Notes under the pieces: generated by a model
Told to the model about the DNA's origin: nothing
Seen by the model: the letters and a program-made list of their open reading frames with translations, nothing else
Databases searched by the model: none
Part shown: piece by piece, positions 10,604-22,800 of the stretch
Layout of the letters: each line of letters starts with the position of its first letter
Position numbering within the stretch: position 1 is the first letter of the stretch
Program-made: the position numbers and the translations under genes
Assembly (NCBI GenBank): GCA_016785225.1
Contig: JAFBJZ010000958.1
Location: forward strand, 124,001-188,000
DNA from: Psettodes erumei
Lineage: Eukaryota > Chordata > Actinopteri > Pleuronectiformes > Psettodidae
DNA: 64,000 nt
Reading direction: 5' to 3'

Positions 10604-10859
10604 CTAGGCCAGGATATCACTCCTCTTGCTGCACCAGACCACAAGTGCAATCATGGCCATTGTGAGGAAAACAGGGATAAGGATGAGGATGGTAAGCGTG
10701 TTGTCCGGCGGGTCTACCCATACCACATGGTCCATGGTGCAGTTGGAGAAAAAGTGCTTGTGTATATGGATGATGTAGCTCTCCACCAGTGGATTGGGCC
10801 AGTAGCAGTGGACAAAGTGGGACTTTGTCTCTGTGCAAAGGGTGAAGAGGTGGTACTCA
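10604..10859 (-). CDS. ramp3: RAMP exon 3 (coding part): second half of ectodomain, TM, tail
   Basis: The acceptor AG is at 10861-10860 on the minus strand after a pyrimidine-rich TCCTCCAC. The first base completes the Ser codon begun in exon 2. The exon encodes E-Y-H-L-F-T-L-C-T-E through the TM helix to the TAG at 10604-10606. The third family sequon of human RAMP3 (N-C-T-E) is L-C-T-E here, so it is lost. Confidence 0.9.
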
Positions 10860-13800
10860 CTGTGGAGGACAATGAAAGGAAGAGAAGAAAAGGATTACAA
10901 GAAAATCATGACTTTCACCTTCCTTCTTGCAGGTATTGCTATATTTTAAAACATGAACACAGATCAAGATATGAAAGCACTCAAAAGCATACCATGGTGA
11001 AAGTGAACAGGTGTAGAATACATTAGGACAATCCCACCTGTCCTCACTTATTCTACAAATGGTTCTCTGAAGGGCACAACACCTCCTCTAGGTCCAGTTT
11101 CTTTTTTCATGATGTCCGGGAGCTTTCAGTATTCTCAACAGCTACACTAACACAGTTAGCAGTTACGTTATAATGTTGTGACTAATCAGTATACACTATC
11201 CTTTTTACATCTTTGGGAACTGAGGCTGTGACTCACTGTGATATGAAAATGTAAAATACCTGTATAACTGTTGTTTCGTGAACTACTATCATTTTTAAAA
11301 CACAGCATCCGTAAGACGTGTTTTTTTCTTGTCATGGCTGCTCAATTTTTCCATTTAATTTAGAAATAATACTAATGGTGATTTTATTTAATCAAAAGTG
11401 ATCTGATACATCAAAACAAACATTTTCACATCAACAGCAGTGCCCTCAACCACACACTGATTTACAATATATTGTATAATCTAGAACATATAACTATTGT
11501 ATTTATTATGGTCTGTGATAAATTTTAACCTTGGGTGTGGTCTAACCCATGAGTACTGACTATTCATATAATAATGTAGTGATGACTACTGACCATTCAT
11601 TGGTCAGAACATCAGCATGTTGATGGGGGTCATGGGTGCTGTGATCCCATTACAAGCTGGTCTCAAGGTCACAATAAAAACAGCAGGAACAAGTGGTCTG
11701 ATGTCAAACTATCACCAATGCCTGCTATCCTTAGTGGATAGTATACTTACTTATTAAGATACAGTGAGCAGGACCACATTATCTTAATGTTCTGTTAGTG
11801 TTAGTATCGTTAGTATCGTTTTAGCTTGGTTTGGTCTATTAAGCAACTTGTAAGATTAACTATGTTAAATGTGGAAGAGTAGTCCTGCAGACCAGCCTGC
11901 AGGACTGAGGGGATTACAGACTTTTAAAGCTATCCCCCAGATGAAATCCACAGGTTTTCAAAATGTTATCCACACAAAATAATCAGCTTGGACCTGAGGC
12001 TGGGATGATCAAACTCAAACATGACCACATTAGACTTGACTCACACACACCTATGCATATACAGAGTACATTGTGATTCCTGGGTACAGACAGATCCTGA
12101 AGCTGCTGATCACCAGTGTGCCAGTGTTCAGCATCTAAATAAGTTAATAAGTAACATTTCCCTCACCATCTTATTTCAGAACTTGACCAACTCATTTTCA
12201 TATTCACTCCATCTTTGAAAACAAGCCTGATAAAATGATCTTAAGGTTTGAAAGATAGGGTGAAATTTCACATTTTGAGTCATATCTCCCTATATTCACA
12301 AAGATTTTAAATATTTCGGTGAACCTGGAAGCCCAGTGGTAAGGGCTCATACCGCATGGGCTTAGCTCCTAAACAGCCAGTTGCAAGTTCAAATCCTGGC
12401 CAGCCCAGCCCACAAGATGATCCAGCTCTCGATAATCTTCTGTTTTTGGGGAAAAGCTCAGTCTTGGCAGAGGTTTTTTTGACTTCATATTGCAAGTCCA
12501 TTACAACTTAGCTAACTGTACAGTAGGTACATTGTTTGAGATGACAGCATGAAAATTCTTAGTAATTAAATGAAACTTGCCTTTCTATTTGAACTTGCCA
12601 TGAAACTTGACGTAGCTTAGATTTGTATTTTGTTACAATAGGAGGATCTTTGTGTAAAGCAGACCGTCATGCTATATCCACAGTTCAGCAGTGCACAAGT
12701 GACTTTGACTTTCTGTTGTTGGTAACAGTTTCTGGCCAGTCGTATGGAGAACATACTATAATCTATTTAAAATGAAACTTCCTCATCTAAGCAGTCCATT
12801 AATTGTCACTAGGGGCAGCAGGATGAGGTCTAATGACTGCAGACGACCCTCTGGTCTAGCAGTGAATGTATATTATCTGGACAGACCAGCATCACCAGTG
12901 CACACTGCACAGCACATCTGCTGTTCCTGAGTGCATAACAACAACACAATCCATATGTTATTAGAGGTAAATGATTGAAGTGTGCAAATGTAAATACAGA
13001 CATACATAGCCTGGAAGTGTTCTGTATACACATTTTTATGTGCTCGAGGGGGCACTGGTTCATTTCAAACAGAACTGGCACTGCAGGTGTCAAATGTTTA
13101 CAATTAAATGATAATTTTTATTTCACTATAAATTTCATGTTACAGTATATACTGAACATTTTGTTACTTTTGGTGATGAATCAACATTTGTACCAGCAGA
13201 ATGTTCATTGAATATTGTGCTGATGAAAAAAAAATACTTGATTTTTCATTTCAGTGAAGGGGTGTTAAAAATATGTGACCTTTATTATAATAATATAATA
13301 ATAATGGCAAAAGCAGCATTAACTGTGGTAGCTTTGGCATTTGTTTTGCTTTGATAACTAATTTTAAGTATGACTACACTTAAGGTTTGTTATTTCTGTC
13401 CAATTTTGGTTTATGCATTTGCAAAATCAATGAACACACATTTTTACAAAGCATTCATGATATTTTTTAATTGTATTTTATTTTGCTTTTGTTTAATATT
13501 TTGGTATTTTCATTTTATTTAAAACACCATCCTTGACTTTAGCTTCTCTAAAAAAGCTGTTCTTTGTCTGAATGCAGGTGTTTGCTGCTAACTGGCCTCC
13601 CAGATGTTTACACTACCATCATGCCTGAAGTCAACCATCTGGCCTCTTGATGTGGTTAACCTTATCTCAGAGCTTTTCACCTTTCCCTCAGTTTATAATC
13701 ACTGAAAAGAAACACTATGTGAATGTCAGTGTGTATGTATTTGTATAAAACTGTGTTACTGGAAAGCAACATGAAACGCTCACAAATTTTCCTGGAAAAC

Positions 13801-16800
13801 ATGAAGAAAAGACGAAAGCTGAGTGAGTGCCGGCAGATAGATGAAGCAGTGTCTTCTTCCCAGAACTGTTTGAATTTTTCCAGTAAATACATGACTTAGA
13901 TAGTTATTTTGACATTGACTTCATCTCCCATCTGACTTAAGACAGATACAGATGGGTAGTCCCACAGTCATCCAGCCCACTCAAGGGGGATAACAGGGAG
14001 TGCAATATTGTCCATTATAGCTGTGGGGGGCAACTAATGTGTGTCTGTGTGACTTTCCACACAACTTACACAGTTTTTCTCAAACATCGCAACTCTTCTT
14101 AAAGGCAGATGGAAACACAGACATCATTCCCATAGTGGTTACATCTTTGGGGATAGGTCTTTCTCTCCTTTTCACTAAATTTATTCTGAAGATTTTGCCA
14201 TCAGATTCTGGTGTCAAGAGTGCACCAGGTGATATGCCAGCAGCTAAAGCTGCACGACTTTTCACAGGTGTAAGGAAAAAGGCCACAAGCAAAAACATTG
14301 ATTTTAGAGTGAGATATTCAGCGAAGTTTATCTTCAGTCACCTCTCACACACGTTTTAACCACATCAATTTTGCAGTTCATGGTAAAGCCAGTTGCACAA
14401 CTGTTATTTTATCCAATGAACAAGACTTAGCTGTCTTTAATGTGGGATGTACATCTGGCAACATGATTTAACAGATTGGTTACACTTCTTCTACATAACG
14501 ACTGTGGTATTTTCAAGTCAGATCTGAAAATTGCTACCACTTCTGTTCATACCTGATAAAGTGTGTGAGGTTACACCAGTACTGTGGATCTATGTGAGCC
14601 ATGTCCTGCTTGAAGTCCTCTCCACAAACCTCCACCTCCCACTGCAGACGGGACTCATTGCAGGTTTTCCTCGGCCAGGGGAGAGTGGGCTCTGTGCTGA
14701 AACTGTCAGTGGCTGAGAAGACAGAGAGAGGACGAGAGCAGAGCACTTACCAGGTGGTGGTGACTATATACCCTGATTATCAGTCAGGACAGTAGCTACA
14801 GTCACATTTTCCCTCTGTCCTGATGGATGGATGAATGTATAGATTACTGGGTGAGGGTGCTTAGGTGCTTACCTAACAGCCCTCTCATCAACCAGACATT
14901 GACTGTAAAGAAACAAAGGAAAAAAGTTAGAGAGTTTCCAGGCTCCACTGTGTTTGATATATATTATTACCTCTGCCAGAGAGGTTATGTTTTGATTTTT
15001 TTTTTTTTTACTGTTTACTGGTAGGATTGTGCAAAAGTAATGGAATTTTCAGGCATATCTCCATAAATGCATGCAAAAGGATTTGAAGTAATTGGGCATT
15101 CCAGGAGCTGAGTGGTTAGGGTACATAATAAATGGAATCAAGCTCCTCAGCAACAGCATTACACAGGCTCAATTCCCAGCCATACAATTTAAATTTTGGC
15201 GAAATTTTTAAATCAGCCTTGGCATAAGTCTGTACTCTCTGAGTGCTTTCTAGTTAAGACTGTGTTATTTTTGACTTAACATTTTTTGACCTCACCTCAT
15301 CAAGAAGCATTTATCTTTGAAGTGCCACACTTACAAAGCAAAGGATCAGTTTGAAAGACACCAAACAGGACCAAGACAAGTCAACATGCTAAATATACAC
15401 TTTCCTATTTTAGCATGCAAGATGGTTTGAGGTGGAGTGGTACTGAGATTATTTCACAGTATGTTTTTCTCATGTAGTTAGAACCTGGTTGTATGGCTCT
15501 GAGAGGACCTTTTCAGGATACAGAATAAACAAGGTGTTTTATGCCAAAGCCCAAACTTCCACAGAAATCAAAACCAAGCTGCATACTAAAGGCTTGAAAT
15601 GAAAATAATCATGACTTCCTTCTGGGAACTATAATAAACTCTCTTATTTCAAATTCTGTTAAAATAGTTACAAAAGGGCAAGAAATCATCCTAATTAGGT
15701 AATCTGTTAGGGGAACTTTTCATTTCAGTTATGTGACATTTGTCAGTGAAGGTCCTCAATTGCATAAATAATTACTGCATAAACAATATGGTTAGGTTAG
15801 ATGAATACTAATTGATGAATTCTATTTTCCTTCATCTGCCTGCTTCATCTACCTCAACACAAGTTTAACAAAAGCATAATAAAAGCAAGAAGTGCAGTGA
15901 AGGAAATTCTGTGAGTGCTTGGTTTCATCTGAGAGGAAAAAGCTTGTGAAGCTTCTCTCTCAGAGATATTTTCAAAGATGATTTGGACTCTGAAGCTGTC
16001 TCACAAGGTGACGATTGAGTTAAAGAGGTCACAAGGTCAAAACCATAGACCACATTAATATCTGCCCTCTACACCGCAAGCAATAAGAACACAAAGAAAA
16101 TACTGTATATCCTTTGTGTCTGCTAATAAATACATCAAATACCGTGGTACATTTTCACAGCACTCTATAAACTGCACTCTTTGAAACTTCTCTATCTCTG
16201 AATTCAACTTGGCTTTTAGCCATCTGGTTCCCACGGGTTTCCTCTTGCATTCCTTTTCTCCTGATAATAAGCCACAAGCAGGCCAGTCCAAAAATAACAT
16301 CTGGTATATAAGAATCAACAAAGATATATCTTGAAGCCATAAAATCCATTTTAGCAGGAATCAGCAAAACCAAATATCTCAAAACTACCTCTGATAACAA
16401 GCCACTTACAGTAGCTGGAGCTCTGTGGAGCCTCCAAAGACATTTAAAAGTTATTTAGTTGAAGTATTTAGGATTATTTTATATGGGTGTGCTCATATGT
16501 TTTTTTCTCTACTCTCTCACTATTGTGATGATTAAATATGGTCAGAACAGAAAACCAGTGGAGCTGCAGTTATTCAAACTTCCTTATCAGATCCATATCA
16601 GAAACTAAGTTCCCCAGTTTAAACAATCATATAAAAGGGGTAGTGGTAGCCTTGAGGTTAAGGAGGCCCTCTTCTTCCTAGAAGATAGGATGGGTTAAAT
16701 GCAGAAAAGAATTTCCCACATTGGGATCAATTAAGGATTACAAAAAGAAGGGAAAGCTTTGGTCGAATATGACGGATCTACATCAATCAGCCACAACATT

Positions 16801-19800
16801 AAAACCAGCTATCAGTTTTAATGTTAGTACAGTGTATACTTGTACATTAAGAAACCACAATTCTGTAAATCTTTCCCCATACTTTTATTTTCGTGGGGGT
16901 TTTTTTTGGCCTCTAATCATCTTTATATTATAAGTAGCTTGTTATGTGAATACACAGTACATACAAGATCTAGGCGCACACATTCATAAAAATACAACTC
17001 ACTGTACACTATACACCATGTCATGTTCACTTACTATGCAAAAAAAATACAGCAGGATTTCTGCAAAGGATTTTGTGTAAACACTGTTTTTCTATTAGCC
17101 ATCAGTGATCACTAGTATCTCCCTGATGTAAAGAGGTGAAACATGGGGTCAGCAGCAGAGCCACCTTGTTTTTTAGATTATAGAGACCTGGTATGCTATT
17201 AATAAACACAAGCAGGATGGAGGATGCGATGAAAATAAACTGGAACAGCAGGATTCCCTTCAGTATGAGCTCTATACAAGAGCAGGAACTAAATCTCCTC
17301 CATCAGCTGCCCACACTCAGGGGACACAGGCAGATCTAACATCAGCTGTGAGTATTGCCATTCATGCAAAAGTATTTACAACAGCCGCCTGGTTAATTTC
17401 TCATCCCAGTGTGTGCCAATTCAATATCCCAATCTGGAGTTAGATAGCAGTAAAATATCAGAGCACTGACTTTACAAACTTTGGAAAGTAGCCTGGGAAC
17501 AGTGGGAAATGCAGTGAATGTAAGACTGATATTGATGTTATCATGCTAACTTTATATGATGCACTTGTGACCACATCTGCTTTATTTTAAATCCACACAG
17601 AGCAACAAGGTGATTTATGAGGAGTGGTCCAGCATTTCCTTTCTTTTGGTCTCTACCAGCCTCTGAAGGAAATATCTGCCTCTCCTTGGACTTTCAGTGT
17701 ATCTGTCAGCTGTTTGCTGCTGAGTAGATAGTGAACTGTGGTTGTTGAATAATGTTGGTGAGAGCGGTGGGACTGAACAAGAACATTAAAGCTGCAAGTC
17801 ATCATCAATGGAGCTCAGATTCAATGACTTACCATGGCAACTGGAAAAAAGAGCAGAGCATTCGTTTTAATCCAGCAGAGCTAGAAATAGAAATTTGTGA
17901 CAATAGTGCACATGCATTTATATTTAAAAAACAAAAAAAAACATTGCAGCAGTGAATAAGCCTGATTTGGAGAAAAGAGTGTTTTTTCACATTGCAGCCT
18001 GTCATTCAAGTCCCTGTAGATACAAAAATATGAATTAGTCACTAATTCTTGTAGCTAATTACTAGTACATCCAATTGGTTTACATGGTCTTTAGAGGCCT
18101 CTGCAGAGAATCAATGGAACAGATATGCTGCTTCTACAGTCAGAGACACTTTTCAGGCTGTAAGCTGCAGGATGAGGCAATATCTTTTTACACCTGCTGA
18201 AAATAGGAAAGCCCATGAAAGCTGGTTTTGTGTGTTCTCTAAATTAAGCATTTAAAGAATCTGTTACAGTACCATTCTCCAACAGATTTGCATTAAAAAC
18301 CAGTTTAAGCTCTAGTTCTACAGAAAACAGAATAAACCTCTCATCAGTCACTTGTCATCTCATTTATCAGCTCTTCACTGAGATGCGCAGGACTGTGACT
18401 GAGAAAAAACTATAGTCAGTCACCATCACAGTTTTTTAAACATCACAGCAAATCATCATGCTGGCAAATTGACTTTTGAGCTTGAGCTTTTTCAATGAGC
18501 TATTTGCTGTCTTTGAATAAAACTGTGAATGGCTCTTTTGTCAGAGATGTTTTAATTCGAAAATACACTGAAAGTTCATGTATAGAGCAACAACTCAGAC
18601 AGTCATGATAAAACTGGAATAATTAAGCCTTATTCTGTTCTCTATATAAAAAAAGAAAGAAAGATTGGACACAGCAGGATGTGGGGGTTAAAATTAGAAA
18701 TACACTGACACACTGTGATTATTAGCTTCCCTTTGAAATCCACAAGAAAACATCATCCATTTCAGCAGATATAAACAATAATCAGTAAAAACAAGCTTTC
18801 CTTCTGCCCCTCAAACAAAAAACTGTGGAGTCATTCTCCACAGTAATATCATTCTCCAATCAAAGTAGTAGTTGTGTTTTTGGACAAACAAAGGCAGTGA
18901 GGACCAATTCAGTTTTTTTGAACAAGCTGAGGACAGGTGGGGTGGATCAGTATTTATTTTTAACTCACTCATTAAGGAATGTTTTCACTCTCCTTCAGCT
19001 GACATGAGGCTTTTTAACTTCAAGCTAAGGACCCAAGTTGATACTAAAGTTAATATATCAAAATGTATCAAAGTGAACATGTAAATATTAAATGTCAATT
19101 GAAATAAGCTTTGTAACACCCTTCATATTAAACTTGGACAGACATTAAACCTAAGAGTATTAAAGTCACAAGCTGCAGAAGCACAGATGTCACGAGCTAG
19201 TTTGACCTTCCAGATGGACTGAGTGACTGGCCATCATCATTGTTATCAGCAGAACTCTGGCAGAAAATAAACAACCTCATAGTAGTGGTCGTCATAGTGT
19301 CCTGATTTGGCAAAAAAAAATAAGGAAAGGATGTTGTTGTGATAGAATACCTGACCAAGTGTGATGGATGGAAGGATGGACAATGAACAATTGTTATGCA
19401 ATATTATACAGCCAGATACACAGTGAATCTCAATTCTCTAATGTTTTAATATCTGAAATGTTACTGACTCATTTGTTTTTATGTTTGTGTTTTTATCGTT
19501 TATTTCATATAACTACTACTATATTATTATTATTATTATTCATAATATTATTGATGATAATAATAATAATATTAAGAAGAAGAATGATAAATGGTGCTGC
19601 TATCATTGTTGCTGTTCCATTAACAAAACAGTTTAATTATTACTCCATAAGTCATTTTAACAGTCAGATGTTTCTTCCTGATAAAAGGAAGTTTTCCCTC
19701 GCCACTGTCACTAAGTGCTTGCTCATTGTGTGAACTGCTGGGTTTCTCTCTTTAACAATGTAAGGTCTTGGCCTTACCCTGTAAAGTTCCTTGAGCTGAT

Positions 19801-22800
19801 GTATGTTCTCAACAGGCACTACACAAACAAAATCAAGTTAAGTTGACTGGGAAATTGTATGTATGATACAACTATATATATCTGAGGGCTGTGAGTCAAT
19901 GTTTCAGGTCTCAGGTCTTCAAATACTGATTAAAAAGCGGGTGGTAGATGAAGGGGAGCAGCCATTTTTTCTACGCCACCAACAGAAAAGAGCAGCAGAT
20001 CCTGCTTTGACACATTCGTAACCCCATGTTCATCAGCTCATGCCAAAGATTCATGTTACTGATTTAGAGACATTGTTTTAAAGTTTGAATGACTGCAGAT
20101 GAGAGTACTGTCCTGTAAAGCCAGTCAGCCTGCTGTCTTTAGATACTCAGAAGAAAAAGTTCACTTCTGTATCTGAGATCAGAGACAGACCTGCTACTCC
20201 AGTTGCTGTGTGACTTTTTAAAAAATATGTATATATCTGGCTTGGTTTGGAAACTATTTCACTGAACGACAAAAGAAATCACTTTGCAATGTAAGTGATA
20301 AAATAGAATGGATGACTGGCCATCTGTTCTCACTCAGTCTGAATCAAAAAGCCTGTGGGACTTGGCAAGCAGGCAATGGCACAGTGATTGACTGCTGAAT
20401 GATTATTGTTCACCAACCAGCTGATGTGCTAGGTGAGGCAAACAGGAGTTTATTGCAAAGGCTTTGTGAAATAGGCTGAACAAGGCCAAAGGTATTTGCA
20501 GTGTAAAAAAGTAGAAAGGAGGTACATTTGTCAACACATTAGTAAATTTTAGTGCACATTGCAACTGATCCTCCTTCAGTCCAAAACTGGTCAAAATCAG
20601 CCACAGATAAAAAGAGTATCACTTCACCTGCAGGACAAAGTAAACCCAGAAGGCCCTATCCCTTCTCTTAGGAAGACTAAGAGAATCCAGTCTTTTTCTG
20701 TCAGAGTGGAGTCTTCCAATTGGGTGGGTTTTTTTGGGGGGGGACTGAAGAAAGACACAGATGTCCAAGACAGAGGGGAACTCTGGGTACTTGGCAAACA
20801 AAAGCAGGAAGAGGAGGAGGGGAGGTCGAAGGGGGAGTGCTGGGCGACCATGATGGACACAAAAAGAAATAAAATGCCAGCAGTGGAAATGAGGGAATTC
20901 ATGATGGTGTACTCTCCAGAAAGAAATGCTCTATGCCAGCAGCTCAGGCGGCGGAGTACGTTGGCTGCTGATCGAAGGCCTGGTGCTTCAACGGCATGTC
21001 ATGGGCGATTGCGAGGCAGCATGAAGAGATAACGGCTCTATATAAATGCAGTCCATTTACCAAGTGGAGAGGAAAATTACAGCCATGCTTCAGTGGAATG
21101 GGCCCCTGTGGAGTGAATCCATCTGTCTATGAGGTATCATGGTGTGTTTGTTGAAGCAGCTGAGAATCTCATAAACATGTCTGTGTAGGAACATCTAAAC
21201 AAAACGATGCCATTAAAAAAAATTGCATTTGTTTTTTTTTAAAAAGTGTGTTCATATGAGCATAAGCATTTGTTTGCTCACACAGTGCAGGCTGCTGGTG
21301 ACAGATAAGCAACATGGATGTGATTGTAACACAGTGAACTGGCAGAATAAGTACAAGTTATGAATTCCCAATTATTCTTCGTAAGCAAAGATAATAATAA
21401 CTGTATTAGAAAAGCATCAGTATTCCCCCATGCATTCCTCCTCAACCACAGACAAGGGTTTAATTCTAAAACATAAAAGAAAAATATAGCCTGAAGTCAC
21501 TTCGTTACATTCCCACTTTGAAAATCCACAAAGAGAGCACCATTTGGAAAACTCACATCCATATAAAAACAAACACTTTCTATTTGGAAGAAGACTGTGG
21601 CAGGCATTAATTATCAACTTTCTGTAGAAAAAAAACAAATGCTTCCAACAGGAGTAACAGTTGCATGGCGACATAGAAGACAGAGCTGTAAATGCTCACT
21701 TTCTTTCTTCTCAGATAAATATGCTGTTTAAATTCAGGACATCTGGCACCATAATTGCAGGTGCCTGCTCATTTTACACTTGTTTGTTACTCGTTACTTG
21801 TTTTCTGCCCCTTCAGTCAAAACTGCATAAAGTTGTCACACTTTTCCTTAAATATCCAAGGTTTGTAAAATGCAACAGCAGTAAACACTTTCCCCCTTTG
21901 AGTGATACAGTCCCCCATGCAGACCATCTGTAATAAACATGTTAACATGTTCTCACTGTTAATTACGTCCCCAGCACAGTCTGTGAGATAAACAGCAGAG
22001 TCCCTCCCGAGCAACAGCAATAATAGATACACAGAGAACTGTGAAACCTAAAAGTAAACACAAGTTTTTACACAAGGATGGACAATGCAGTGGTACAGTG
22101 GTGAGACATAGCGACTGCCCATTTTATATCACAGTTCATTCAGAGGCTAATCAGCCATCAATTCACAGACACATGAAAGATCAAATGTGAACAATCCTTT
22201 AACCTCTGAAAAAACTTACTGCACCAAGGAAATTGCACATGTAGCATTATCTCAGAGGCAGTGAGGGGAGGATAAGAGGGAGAGAACTGGACAGAAGAAA
22301 AGAAAGAAGAAGAAGGAAAGTTTAGCATTACTCTGACCCAGCGATAAATGCAAGCTGTAACAATGAGTCAGAGACAGAGAGGGTAGCCAGGAGTGCTATC
22401 ATAGACTTTCAGTGACACTATCAAAGAGAACTACAGTGGCACTACAACAGTCAGTAACTTCTGTTTTGACTGGGTGCTTTATATATACTGTAGAACTAAT
22501 TTGACATCCAGACATCATGAAAGTGAACTTCATGAAAAAAACATTTTGTATCACATGGTTAACGTTCACAGCTCCTCATCATCAATTAAATGTTAATCTA
22601 AGTGGGATAAAATGTTACCTAGTAAGTGTTTCCACCAGGGTGAAGTGGATTACTGCCTAACAGCCTGGTAAACCCAGACATATCTATGACTCAAGGTCAT
22701 TACTGGGCCATTTTATCTAATTTCAGGGAGAAAATACTTTATCTTCACACAGTGGATAAAATGATTTCTGATCATTTTGATGCTCTTGTGTCATCATTAA

